Source of the DNA: an uncultured Oscillospiraceae bacterium
GTDB lineage: Bacteria; Bacillota; Clostridia; Oscillospirales; Acutalibacteraceae
Direction of reading: 5' to 3'
Length of the DNA: 24,315 bases
NCBI GenBank assembly: GCA_900554535.1
Contig: USIA01000014.1
Span: 1-24,315, forward strand
Below the pieces are notes generated by a model that was not told the DNA's origin, ran no database searches, and worked only from the letters and a program-made list of their open reading frames with translations. The translations under genes were made by a program, and so were the position numbers. Every line of letters starts with the position of its first letter. Positions within the stretch are counted from its first letter, which is position 1. Shown piece by piece: positions 16,309-23,706 of the stretch.

Positions 16309-16469
16309 CCCTTATCGCAGAGTCGATGAACTACTTTCGGAAGATTACAAGCACGGAAAGGATGAGGAGTGTCGTCGCCCGCGAACGGCCCGCCGTGGTC
16401 CTTGTCGGTTTGTATATCGAATTCATTCGCCCCGTCCGATGAAAGCTGCTTTGGAAAATAAATGGAAAT
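16309..16469. other. Gap with no recognised gene
   Basis: Between the GH31 promoter and the terminator of the DUF5131 operon I see no convincing coding sequence. Short open frames on both strands have no recognisable family features or ribosome binding sites. One minus-strand frame holds a short hydrophobic stretch (TLLILSVLVIF) with no start site, possibly a relic. Confidence 0.4.
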
Positions 16470-16510
16470 AAAAAAGCCCGACATCAACAGGAGAACTGTT
16501 GTGGTCGGGC
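16470..16510 (-). terminator. Terminator of the HxlR / MmcQ-EVE / DUF5131 operon
   Basis: Minus-strand arms GCCCGAC and GTCGGGC (16504-16510 and 16476-16482), then an inner stem CAACAG/CTGTTG, form a hairpin with a 2x2 internal loop. Six T follow. It begins 43 bases after the DUF5131 stop. Confidence 0.88.
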
Positions 16511-16552
16511 CCATACCGAATCGGCATAAAGGCGATTTTGGGGTGGAACTTC

Positions 16553-17374
16553 CTACATCATGCATTTTCCGCACCAGCGGCACCCATTGCAAACATCTCT
16601 GCGCCTGCAAGAAGCACATCGCTTTTGCAGAGGAGCGGCTCCCTCTATCGATGGATATTGCAGCCCTGACCGCAAAGCCTGAACGTGCTGGTACGCTTTG
16701 CAGATATGATATTCTTTACCACCTTTCACAAAGACATTTCCGGTTCCGAAAAAGGAAAAGGGCGTGTTATATTTTTTACATTGTTCGTATAAGTCCTTCA
16801 CCCATTCATAATGCAGCGGCCTTGCGCCTTCGTAATTTTCGCCGTCTGCCAAAACAGCCTCAAGCTGTCCTGTGGCAAGATATTTTTCCAAATTCACCTT
16901 CCCGATAAAAGGCGCAACCATAACGCCTTTGTGCTTTGCCGGAATTTCCAGTAAGACCGGCAGCCGCTCATCTGCCCGCTCCTGGTTTTCAGCTGTTATA
17001 TTCATGGAAACATTCTCCCACCCGTCCAGCCAGTCCCATGGTAAACAGTCCCGAATCCGGTATGCGCGTTTTGTCAAAATCCAGAAATGAACATCCGGGC
17101 GCAGGCGGATCATATTCCAAACTTCGTCGCGCCAGGCGTCTGCCTCTTCCAGAAAAAAATCACTGGTCATGCAGACGCGGAGACGTTCGCCGCTCTTGAC
17201 CTTGAAATTGCCATGCCGGTCTTTTTTCAGCGGCAGATTGAAATTCGTCTTGACTTTGTAAATCTCACTGCCGGATTTTCCACGCTCTTTATCCAGATAG
17301 AACATGTAGCAGTTTTCACAGCCCTCGCTGTATTTGCGACAGCCATGCCACGGGTTCCAAATATCACTGCTCAC
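16553..17374 (-). CDS. DUF5131 / phage Gp37-Gp68 family three-cysteine protein
   Basis: A 273-residue protein starting at GTG 17374 that overlaps the previous stop by 4 bases (GTGA), a sign of coupled translation. The N-terminus DIWNPWHGCRKYSEGCENCY carries the family signature cysteines C12, C19 and C22 (Cx6Cx2C), resembling a radical-SAM cluster site. It continues with VCMTSDFFLEEADAWRDEVW and FWILTKRAYRI, then VSMNITAENQERAD, all hallmarks of the family. An unusual tail holds six more cysteines (C253, 256, 262, 265, 268, 271), probably a second metal or Fe-S site. The family's reaction is unknown. It often pairs with the TcmP protein, which I do not see here; instead it is coupled to an MmcQ-EVE protein. 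Confidence 0.88.
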   Translation of the reverse strand: MSSDIWNPWHGCRKYSEGCENCYMFYLDKERGKSGSEIYKVKTNFNLPLKKDRHGNFKVKSGERLRVCMTSDFFLEEADAWRDEVWNMIRLRPDVHFWILTKRAYRIRDCLPWDWLDGWENVSMNITAENQERADERLPVLLEIPAKHKGVMVAPFIGKVNLEKYLATGQLEAVLADGENYEGARPLHYEWVKDLYEQCKKYNTPFSFFGTGNVFVKGGKEYHICKAYQHVQALRSGLQYPSIEGAAPLQKRCASCRRRDVCNGCRWCGKCMM

Positions 17375-18153
17375 GATTGGATGCCTTCTATTTCATGCAT
17401 CAGGCTGGCCGGCATACTGCGCGGGCCGCGTACAGCAAAAACGCCATGCTCTTTTAGCTTGTCCAGAGGCATCCAAGACGGGTCGTATTGCGCCAGCCGC
17501 TTGAGCCGCATCGCACGATGCATCCGGATTTTTCCGTTGTCATACTCGTAGGGGATCTCCACTTCCAGCGCCTGACACTGATAGAGAATCGCGGAAACTG
17601 GCGCAGTGACATACAGATAAACCAGATCGCCGACAGCAATATGATTGCTTTGCTTCCACAGAATTTCGTCGCTTTCAGAAAACGCCTTTCCCAAATCGTA
17701 GTATTTCGGATTTGCCGGAACAATCCACGCTTTCTGTAAGCCGTCGCCGCTCCGGCTTTTCTTTTGGCGGCTTGCTGTGCGCTCGAAACTCATGTCCAGC
17801 AGCGAAAAAATCGTTTCTTTGTCTACAGTGCCGTCCAAAAGAATCGTAATCCAGCTGTCATGGTTCATGTGATAGGCAGGCAGAAACCCGTCACTCATGC
17901 GGAGCGATCCGCTCAAAATGGGGTCACACTTTATGTCCAGGATATCGACGGTTTCGCCACCAGAAAGCCCCAGCCGTTTTCGGGGCACGTCCATAATCAG
18001 TCCATACCACTTTTTGCTGTCGGCGTGCCGGAGAACAGCGTAATTCGGCAAAGACCCCCACGGATAGTCCGCCTGTGTCCCGTACTTTTCGGCGGCAAAT
18101 TGCAGCACATCAGCCCGGTAGGATTCAGGCCTTTTTGAGGTTGTCTTTTTCAT
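17371..18153 (-). CDS. MmcQ/YjbR-family protein fused to an EVE-like (PUA-fold) domain
   Basis: A 260-residue two-domain protein. Residues 1-128 match MmcQ/YjbR DNA-binding-like proteins (AAEKYGTQADYPWGSLPNYAVLRH, WYGLIMDVPRKRLGL, LPAYHMNHDSWITILLDGTV). After a basic linker (about 129-140), residues 141-260 read as an EVE domain: KAWIVPANPKYYDL, WKQSNHIAVGDLVYLYVTAPVSAILYQCQALEVEIP, and RGPRSMP. EVE domains bind modified bases in DNA or RNA, so this protein may sense modified nucleic acid; that is inference. Its start lies inside the HxlR gene (29-base overlap) with GGGGAT before it, and its stop overlaps the DUF5131 start. The three genes are therefore one translational unit. Confidence 0.85.
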   Translation of the reverse strand: MKKTTSKRPESYRADVLQFAAEKYGTQADYPWGSLPNYAVLRHADSKKWYGLIMDVPRKRLGLSGGETVDILDIKCDPILSGSLRMSDGFLPAYHMNHDSWITILLDGTVDKETIFSLLDMSFERTASRQKKSRSGDGLQKAWIVPANPKYYDLGKAFSESDEILWKQSNHIAVGDLVYLYVTAPVSAILYQCQALEVEIPYEYDNGKIRMHRAMRLKRLAQYDPSWMPLDKLKEHGVFAVRGPRSMPASLMHEIEGIQS

Positions 18154-18508
18154 GCTTAAATCCCCATACCATGATTTCGTAGAAAATCGGCATCAAATCC
18201 CGGCCTCTCTCGGTAAAGGAATACTCCACATGAGGCGGGATTTCATTATACTGCACGCGGTTGATAAAGCCGTCTGCTTCCAGCTCCCGAAGAGAATTGG
18301 TCAGCATGGTATTCGTAATGCCGGGCAGCTCTTTTTTCAAGGTCCCAAAGCGTGCCGTATCATGGATGCACAGTTCATACAAAATCTGTGTTTTCCATTT
18401 CCCCTGCAGCATCCGCAAAAGCGGCGTGACCGGGCAGTTGCCAAGATCGGTCACAATGCCCTTCTTTACATCCCGCAGATACTCCTCATATGTCATAATC
18501 TCTTTCAT
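18125..18508 (-). CDS. HxlR-family transcriptional regulator
   Basis: Start ATG 18508 is chosen over 18544 because AGGGGG precedes it at proper spacing, giving 127 residues. The HxlR winged helix is clear: CPVTPLLRMLQGKWKTQILYEL, FGTLKKELPGITNTMLTNSLRELEADGFI, then the wing EIPPHVEYSFTERGRDL. HxlR proteins sense electrophiles, quinones or aldehydes. Here the first cysteine (CPV) is in the place used for redox sensing in some members. It leads the operon with the MmcQ-EVE and DUF5131 genes and is divergent from the esterase/adenylation operon, so it could control both. Confidence 0.93.
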   Translation of the reverse strand: MKEIMTYEEYLRDVKKGIVTDLGNCPVTPLLRMLQGKWKTQILYELCIHDTARFGTLKKELPGITNTMLTNSLRELEADGFINRVQYNEIPPHVEYSFTERGRDLMPIFYEIMVWGFKHEKDNLKKA

Positions 18509-18536
18509 GGAAACGCCCCCTGAAGCAGAAATCATG

Positions 18537-18574
18537 GTACGCAATTTGATACTATGTATGAATATTCTGCGTAC
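18537..18574. promoter_or_regulatory. Candidate HxlR operator dyad
   Basis: GTACGCA (18537-18543) and TGCGTAC (18568-18574) are perfect inverted repeats separated by 24 bases. The right arm directly abuts the -35 of the plus-strand promoter and the left arm lies just upstream of the HxlR start. A regulator bound here could cover both transcription units. Confidence 0.45.
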
Positions 18575-18602
18575 TTGATTTCTATTTTAAATATAGTATA
18601 AT
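18575..18602 (+). promoter_or_regulatory. Sigma-A promoter for the esterase/adenylation/GNAT operon
   Basis: TTGATT (18575-18580) and a perfect TATAAT (18597-18602) are 16 bases apart, in an AT-rich stretch 43 bases before the esterase start codon. Confidence 0.75.
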
Positions 18603-18644
18603 ATTTGTACCAGAAATCGTCAAGTAGAAAGCGAGGAAAAGAAG

Positions 18645-19319
18645 ATGGCATCTTTTACAATCGCCAATAAAAAAGTTTCCGTTTATCCGAGCGCGGCGCC
18701 TGATAGGCCGGTTGTGTACCTACAGATGTTTATGGACGAGGGAAGAAAGATTTATCAGATGCTTCAGGACAAAGGCTGTCCGGACTTTACGCTTGTCACC
18801 GTCAGCAACCTCGATTGGGATCACGATATGGCGCCGTGGGATATCCCGCCAATCTCAAAAAATGATACGCCGTGTACCGGCGGTGCGGATGACTATCTGC
18901 GGCTTTTGACGGAGCAAATCATGCCAAAGGCAGAGGAGGAAGTTCTGGGGACCGTTTTGTGGCGGGGACTGACCGGGTATTCTTTGGCCGGACTGTTCGC
19001 CGTGTATTCGCTGTATCAGACAGCGCTTTTTTCCAGAGCCGCCAGCATGTCCGGCTCCCTGTGGTTTCCCGGGATTCAGGAATACATTTTCTCTCATGAA
19101 ATGAAACGCCGCCCCCAATGTCTGTATTTCTCCCTTGGAAACAAGGAATGCAAAACCCGCAATCCGTATCTGAAAACAGTGCAGCAGAACACGGAGGAAA
19201 TCGAAGCGTTCTATCACGGCAAGGGCATCGACACGGTGTTTCAGTTAAATCCGGGGAATCACTATCAAAACGCGGCTGAGCGGACCGCGGCCGGGATTGC
19301 CTGGATTCTCGATCGATGA
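18645..19319 (+). CDS. Alpha/beta-hydrolase esterase (Fes/BesA-like)
   Basis: A 224-residue protein, start ATG 18645 after GAGGA at 8 bases. The layout is that of the PF00756 esterase group: VVYLQMFMDEGRKIYQML, then the nucleophile S113 in GYSLAG, the following SMSGSLWFPG, and YFSLGNKECK. The likely catalytic histidine is H206 in NPGNHYQNA. The acid residue is not certain; E168 in GNKE is the likely candidate. There is no signal peptide, so it acts in the cytoplasm. Relatives hydrolyse siderophore esters or acyl/aminoacyl esters. It is the first gene of an operon with an adenylating enzyme 21 bases downstream, so its substrate may be the product of that enzyme, for example an aminoacyl ester. 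Confidence 0.87.
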   Translation: MASFTIANKKVSVYPSAAPDRPVVYLQMFMDEGRKIYQMLQDKGCPDFTLVTVSNLDWDHDMAPWDIPPISKNDTPCTGGADDYLRLLTEQIMPKAEEEVLGTVLWRGLTGYSLAGLFAVYSLYQTALFSRAASMSGSLWFPGIQEYIFSHEMKRRPQCLYFSLGNKECKTRNPYLKTVQQNTEEIEAFYHGKGIDTVFQLNPGNHYQNAAERTAAGIAWILDR

Positions 19320-19340
19320 CAAACAGCATGGAGGACAGGA

Positions 19341-20828
19341 ATGGTGGATACAATTTACTCCCTTTTTCAAAATGTCGTTGCAGCGCATCGGCAGGAACCT
19401 GCGATCCTTGAAAATGGCAGAACGATGACTTTTGGCGAGCTTTCAGATCTTGTGGATCGGATTGCGTGCAGCTTTCCGAAAAAAATCAGCAGCATTGGCA
19501 TCGTGATGCGCCATCGCGCAGAGATGATCGCGTCTATACTGGCCGTGTTAAAGTGCGGCGCGCGGTATGTTCCGGCAGAACCGGATTTCCCGACAAAACG
19601 AATCCACTATATGATGGAGGAAGCCGGGGTGGATTTCATCCTGACAGAACAGGCGTTTACCGATAAGTTGGATGGTTTCCCGCTGCGGCTGACGGATTGT
19701 GAGATTTGCGGTGTGGAAACGGCCGCAGAAGAAAGGACAGATGTGCTGGATCCGAACCGGCCCGCCTATGTGCTCTACACTTCCGGCACAACCGGGCGGC
19801 CCAAAGGCGTTTGTGTTGCAAACCGCAATGTGTGTCACTATGTCCGGGCATTTGCAAATGAATTTCATCCCGGCCCCGGGGACGTCATGCTGCAATATTC
19901 CGTGTGCTCATTTGATATCTTTGTAGAAGAAGTCTTTGCGAGCCTTTTAAACGGTGCAGCCCTGGCCATCCCGACAGAAGAAGAGAAAGCGACTGTCGAT
20001 TCCCTGATGAAGTTTGTGGAGAAACATCATGTGACCATCATCAGCGGGTTCCCCTATCTTTTGGCCGAGATGAACCACTTGCCTAAAATTCCCTCGTCGC
20101 TCCGGCTTCTCATCAGCGGCGGCGATGTGCTGCGCGGGGTCTATGTCGATCGCCTGCTGGAGCAGACCGAGGTCTATAACACCTATGGCCCTTCCGAAAC
20201 GACGGTGTGCGCTTCCTATTACCGCTGCAATGGCGGAAGGGTTTTGGCCGATGGCACGTATCCCATCGGGCATTCCGTAAAAGGAGCCGAAATCCGCATT
20301 TTAGACCAGCATGGAAAAGAGTGCCCGGCTGGGGAAACAGGGGAGATCTGCATTTACGGCGGCGGCGTGTCGCTTGGTTATATCGGCGATCATGCGGAAG
20401 AAAACAAGGCCTTTGAAAAGCTGCCAGACGGTCGTGTCATGTATCGAAGCGGCGATTTGGGGTACTTCCTTCCGAATGGAGAGCTTGCATTTCTCCATCG
20501 CAAAGATACGCAGATCATGATTTACGGGAAACGTGTGGAGGTATCGGAGGTGGAATCCCGGCTCTATCAATGCAGGGACGTCCAGCAGGCCATCGTCCGC
20601 GCTTTCACCGACGAAGATGGGCTTTCCTATATGACGGCTTATGTAGTCCCGTCAGACCAAAACCTGAAAGTCTCGGAGGTCAGAAAAGAACTGGCGGAAA
20701 ACTTGACGGACTTCATGATCCCTGAATTTTTCGTGAAAATGCCGCGCATTCCTTTGAATACGAACGGCAAGCCGGACGTAACGAAGCTGCCGGTTGTGAT
20801 GAAAGCGGGGCAGTATGATGGAAATTGA
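19341..20828 (+). CDS. Stand-alone NRPS-type adenylation enzyme (amino acid-activating, DltA-like)
   Basis: A 495-residue protein, start ATG 19341 after GGAGG (19330-19334). All core adenylation motifs are present: A3 YTSGTTGRPKGV (146-157), A5 NTYGPSETT (280-288), A7 YRSGDLG (368-374), A8 KDTQIMIYGKRVEVSEVE (388-405) and A10 NTNGKPDVTKL with the catalytic K477. D192 in SFDIFVEE occupies the position that binds the alpha-amino group in NRPS domains, so the substrate is probably an amino acid. No condensation, carrier or thioesterase domain is fused, and no carrier-protein gene follows in the window. It should form an aminoacyl-AMP from ATP. The acceptor may be a distant carrier protein or a small amine or thiol. 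The GNAT gene overlaps its end by 14 bases. Confidence 0.92.
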   Translation: MVDTIYSLFQNVVAAHRQEPAILENGRTMTFGELSDLVDRIACSFPKKISSIGIVMRHRAEMIASILAVLKCGARYVPAEPDFPTKRIHYMMEEAGVDFILTEQAFTDKLDGFPLRLTDCEICGVETAAEERTDVLDPNRPAYVLYTSGTTGRPKGVCVANRNVCHYVRAFANEFHPGPGDVMLQYSVCSFDIFVEEVFASLLNGAALAIPTEEEKATVDSLMKFVEKHHVTIISGFPYLLAEMNHLPKIPSSLRLLISGGDVLRGVYVDRLLEQTEVYNTYGPSETTVCASYYRCNGGRVLADGTYPIGHSVKGAEIRILDQHGKECPAGETGEICIYGGGVSLGYIGDHAEENKAFEKLPDGRVMYRSGDLGYFLPNGELAFLHRKDTQIMIYGKRVEVSEVESRLYQCRDVQQAIVRAFTDEDGLSYMTAYVVPSDQNLKVSEVRKELAENLTDFMIPEFFVKMPRIPLNTNGKPDVTKLPVVMKAGQYDGN

Positions 20829-21339
20829 GATACGTCAAGCCGGCCTTGCTGACCTCGAACGCTTACTGGAATGGCGAATAGAAGTTTTACATGAAGTGTT
20901 TTCCATTCCGGAAAACCGGCCGATTCCGGAATTGGAAAAGGCGAACCGCCGCTATTATCAACAGGCTCTGCCAGCAGGCGGACACGTCGCCTGTTTTGCG
21001 TATGCCGGGAAAGAGATCGTCGGCTGCGGCGGGATTTGTCTGTATCAGGAGATGCCGTCGCCGGATAACCCCTCCGGGCAGTGTGCCTATTTGATGAACA
21101 TTTACACCCGGCCCCAATTCCGCGGGCAGGGTGTAGGGGAAACGGTGATTAAATGGCTGATCGGGCAAGCCAGGCAGCGGAACATATCCAAGATCTATTT
21201 GGAAACGTCCGAAGCGGGCAGAAGTGTATACAAAAAAATCGGCTTTACCCCCATGCCGGATATGATGAAACTGCCTGCTGATGAAATATTGAAAACAAAA
21301 GAAGGCCGAAACTTTGGAGCCGATTGTAAAAGACATTGA
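20815..21339 (+). CDS. GNAT-family N-acetyltransferase
   Basis: A 174-residue protein starting at ATG 20815 (ATG 20818 is equally possible), 14 bases inside the adenylation gene. The acetyl-CoA-binding motif A is visible as IYTRPQFRGQGVGETVIKWLI (R103-G108 pyrophosphate loop). It is followed by ISKIYLETSEAGRSVYKKIGF, the standard GNAT end. The last 20 or so residues after GFTPMPDMMKL (ILKTKEGRNFGADCKRH) are not typical and may be read-through of foreign sequence after a deletion. Translational coupling to the adenylation enzyme suggests it acylates the same amino acid product or uses it as donor. Confidence 0.88.
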   Translation: MMEIEIRQAGLADLERLLEWRIEVLHEVFSIPENRPIPELEKANRRYYQQALPAGGHVACFAYAGKEIVGCGGICLYQEMPSPDNPSGQCAYLMNIYTRPQFRGQGVGETVIKWLIGQARQRNISKIYLETSEAGRSVYKKIGFTPMPDMMKLPADEILKTKEGRNFGADCKRH

Positions 21340-21369
21340 AGTCAAAAACGGGACCGCAGCTGCTGGGCC

Positions 21370-21525
21370 ATGCTCGACGAAGAAATGCGGCAGTTTACCA
21401 AAGAAGAAGGACTTTTGTATGTCCTTGATGACGATTCCATCAAGCGCCCCTTTGAGGACCCGCCCATTGTGGTGAACTACTTTTTTCATGAAGAGATGAT
21501 ACCGTCGGCAAAGAAAAAGAAATAA
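21370..21525 (+). pseudogene. Orphan 51-codon ORF, probable gene remnant
   Basis: ATG 21370 opens 51 codons in the same frame as the GNAT gene, beyond its TGA, ending in a lysine run (SAKKKK). The stretch RQFTKEEGLLYVLDDD and PFEDPPIVVNYFFHEE looks like real protein. Upstream, another frame reads EPIVKDIEVKNG, also protein-like, which suggests one older gene broken by a frameshift near 21350. I do not recognise the family, and no ribosome binding site is obvious. Confidence 0.4.
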
Positions 21526-21624
21526 TTCTATATTTTGCATCTTCTCCAGGTGGGCTGCAAACGGTTGGGGAATAGAATCTACGCCCATATCGGACCATGC
21601 ATTTCTTGAAAAGGGGTTTATTTT

Positions 21625-22557
21625 ATGTCCGTCAGTCTCACTCTGCTAAAAGAAATTATCCAGCTTTTTCTGATCATGCTGATGGGATGGATCGTTGTAA
21701 AAGTCAAACTGCTGAAATCAACAGACAGCCGCGTGCTCTCCGTTGTCATGGTCTATATTGTCACGCCATGCGTGATCATTAATGCCTTCCAAATTGATGC
21801 CTCTCCTCAAGTACAGAGCGGCCTGATCTACTCATTTGTGGTCGCTGTTCTGGTTCATGTGGTCTATCTTGCAGTTACAGCCCTGCTTGGGAAACCGCTG
21901 CGGATGGATGTACTGGAAAAAGCGTCTGTCATCTACACCAATGCGGGTATCCTTGTTATCCCGATCGTTAAGCTCCTGCTTGGCGATGAATACGTCATTT
22001 ACTCATGCGCTTTCATCGTCGTCCAGCTTGTGCTGATCTGGACGCACTGCATTCGGCTGATATCAGGTTCGCAGCATTTCCAGATCAAGAAAATCATCTG
22101 TAATATCAATATTATCGCGATTATTGTCGGACTTGTCATCTTTCTGTGCGGAATCACGCTGCCTGGAGTTGTGCAGTCGGCAATTGACACGACCGGCTCC
22201 ATGATCGGACCAATCGGCATGATGCTGGCAGGCATGGTGATTGCGGATAGTCCGATTCTGAAAATTCTGAAAAATGCCCGCAATTATCTGGTGGTTATCC
22301 TGAGACTCTTTGTCTACCCACTGATCATCCTTGCACTGCTTGTCCTGACCCATGCGGCAACCTTCATTCCGGATGGAAAAAATATTTTGATGACAGTTTT
22401 TATTGCCGCAATTACACCTGCATGTGCGACCGTTACGTCGCTGGCCCAACTGAACGGAAAAGGCGCCGCACACGCGAGCGAACTTTATGTATTAACGACG
22501 ATCTTTTCCATCATTTCCATGCCTGTCATTCTAGGCCTGTATGATATTTTCATATAA
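21625..22557 (+). CDS. AEC-family (auxin efflux carrier-like) transporter
   Basis: A 310-residue, very hydrophobic protein with about ten membrane segments in the two-times-five arrangement of the AEC/BART superfamily. Typical marks are VYIVTPCVIINAFQI in the first half, YTNAGILVIPIV, and IGPIGMMLAGMVIADSPI in the second half. The start ATG 21625 follows AAAAGGGG. It sits in the inner membrane and probably moves small organic acids such as malate or lactate; the direction and substrate are unknown. It stands alone, 99 bases after the orphan ORF, and ends at a bidirectional terminator. Confidence 0.92.
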   Translation: MSVSLTLLKEIIQLFLIMLMGWIVVKVKLLKSTDSRVLSVVMVYIVTPCVIINAFQIDASPQVQSGLIYSFVVAVLVHVVYLAVTALLGKPLRMDVLEKASVIYTNAGILVIPIVKLLLGDEYVIYSCAFIVVQLVLIWTHCIRLISGSQHFQIKKIICNINIIAIIVGLVIFLCGITLPGVVQSAIDTTGSMIGPIGMMLAGMVIADSPILKILKNARNYLVVILRLFVYPLIILALLVLTHAATFIPDGKNILMTVFIAAITPACATVTSLAQLNGKGAAHASELYVLTTIFSIISMPVILGLYDIFI

Positions 22558-22612
22558 ATTCCATGTTTTTACATAGGCTGCCTTCGTGCGCTGTGCTTCT
22601 TAAGCAAAAAAG

Positions 22613-22649
22613 CGCTCTGTATCTGCGGGAATTTCGCAAATACAGAGCG
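22613..22649. terminator. Bidirectional terminator between the AEC transporter and PPOX genes
   Basis: CGCTCTGTAT (22613-22622) pairs perfectly with ATACAGAGCG (22640-22649), with an inner TGCG/CGCA stem. TTTCGTTTTA follows on the plus strand and a T-run of six on the minus strand, so it can end both convergent genes. Confidence 0.88.
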
Positions 22650-22669
22650 TTTCGTTTTATCCAAGTCGA

Positions 22670-23065
22670 TTAGAGCGTATAAATCTCCGGCTCGCTGGTA
22701 AAGGAGTAAATCGTGGCCGTGGCGTGCGTAAAGCGAAACACTACCATCAGGTTGTCATCCACCGTGTACATGCTGGAAAGGGCGGCCTTGTTATCCTCCA
22801 TCATGGCCACACGCGCCTCGCGGCGGTCGTCCAGTTCCACTTCGCCTTCCACGCGAATCCACCGGCCCTTGTTCATGCCGCAGATTTCGACCTTGGGATT
22901 GTGGAGCATCTGCCGATAAACCTTCTTTTGGTTGTTGGTCACAATGTAGAGCTTGCCCTCATATTCGCACACCGCCCCGAAAGGCCGCACATGGGGCTGG
23001 CCGTCCTCCGAAGTGGCCAGGTAGAAGGTCCCGCATTGTTTCAAAAAATCCAAAACTTCTTTCAT
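22670..23065 (-). CDS. Pyridoxamine 5'-phosphate oxidase-fold (PPOX) flavoprotein
   Basis: A 131-residue protein, start ATG 23065 eight bases after AAAGGAG. It shows the small split-barrel flavin-binding layout: CGTFYLATSEDGQPHVRPFGAVCEYEGKLYIVTNNQKKVYRQM, then NPKVEICGMNKGRWIRVEGEVELDDR. It probably binds FMN or F420-like cofactor; anaerobe members are often called pyridoxamine oxidase-related, but the real substrate is unknown. It is divergent from an HxlR gene across 111 bases, a common arrangement for stress-induced flavoproteins. Confidence 0.9.
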   Translation of the reverse strand: MKEVLDFLKQCGTFYLATSEDGQPHVRPFGAVCEYEGKLYIVTNNQKKVYRQMLHNPKVEICGMNKGRWIRVEGEVELDDRREARVAMMEDNKAALSSMYTVDDNLMVVFRFTHATATIYSFTSEPEIYTL

Positions 23066-23137
23066 GGAAAAAACTCCTTTCGATTGTTGATTTTCTGCCT
23101 TACAACTGCTATTCTATAGACTGTGACAAAAAATACA

Positions 23138-23158
23138 AGTACGATATTTATTGATACT
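23138..23158. promoter_or_regulatory. Candidate HxlR operator in the PPOX/HxlR gap
   Basis: AGTA (23138-23141) and TACT (23155-23158) bracket an AT-rich imperfect dyad, 19 bases before the HxlR start. The half-site TTGATACT also occurs in the other HxlR gap at 18546-18552 (TTGATACT, starting at 18545), hinting at a related recognition sequence. Confidence 0.3.
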
Positions 23159-23176
23159 GATTTCAGGGAGGATACC

Positions 23177-23542
23177 ATGGCGAAAAAGGAATTGTTTGGG
23201 CTGTGCCCTTATGTCACTTCACAAAAGGTCCTCACAGGGAAATGGTCGATGTACCTGATGTATTTGCTGTCAGGCGGTCCTGTCCGTTTCAACGAGTTAC
23301 AACGGCGGATGCCGGAGGAAATGACCCACACGACCCTTTCCAGGCAGCTGAAAACGCTGGAACAGGAAGGGCTGATCATTCGGAGAGAATACCGGCAGAT
23401 CCCCCCGAAAGTGGAATATGAGTTGAGCGAGATCGGAAAGAAGTTCGATAAAGTCCTCGCGGCCCTGGGCGAATGGGGACAGGAATATATTGCCTATATG
23501 CACGCGCAGAAGGACGAATCAAAAAAAGAATTGCAAAAATAA
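23177..23542 (+). CDS. HxlR-family transcriptional regulator
   Basis: Start ATG 23177 is preferred over 23123 because CAGGGAGG lies just upstream, giving 121 residues. The domain is complete: CPYVTSQKVLTGKWSMYLMYLLSGGPVRFNELQRRM, then MTHTTLSRQLKTLEQEGLIIRREY, then QIPPKVEYELSEIGKKF. The first cysteine again occupies the HxlR sensor position. It is divergent from the PPOX gene, which is its most likely target. A flavodoxin follows 164 bases downstream with its own promoter. Confidence 0.93.
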   Translation: MAKKELFGLCPYVTSQKVLTGKWSMYLMYLLSGGPVRFNELQRRMPEEMTHTTLSRQLKTLEQEGLIIRREYRQIPPKVEYELSEIGKKFDKVLAALGEWGQEYIAYMHAQKDESKKELQK

Positions 23543-23642
23543 CGCAAAGGAAATGTGGAAGCGCCGCAATGCCGTCACGCACTCTGGCAATCAGCGCGGC
23601 TGGTTTCTGCATCCTAAATATAGAACTATGCCCAAATCCGAC

Positions 23643-23672
23643 TTGCCGTTGCAGGGGCTTGTGGCGTATAAT
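23643..23672 (+). promoter_or_regulatory. Sigma-A promoter for the flavodoxin/Ogt genes
   Basis: TTGCCG (23643-23648) and a perfect TATAAT (23667-23672) are 18 bases apart, 34 bases before the flavodoxin start. Confidence 0.6.
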
Positions 23673-23706
23673 AAAACTATCTTTTGAAAGGTGGGGAAAC
23701 TTCAAT

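Noticed and set aside
19341..20828. Part of a full NRPS cluster
   Set aside because: No condensation, carrier or thioesterase domain is present in the 20 kb around it, so only a stand-alone enzyme can be claimed.
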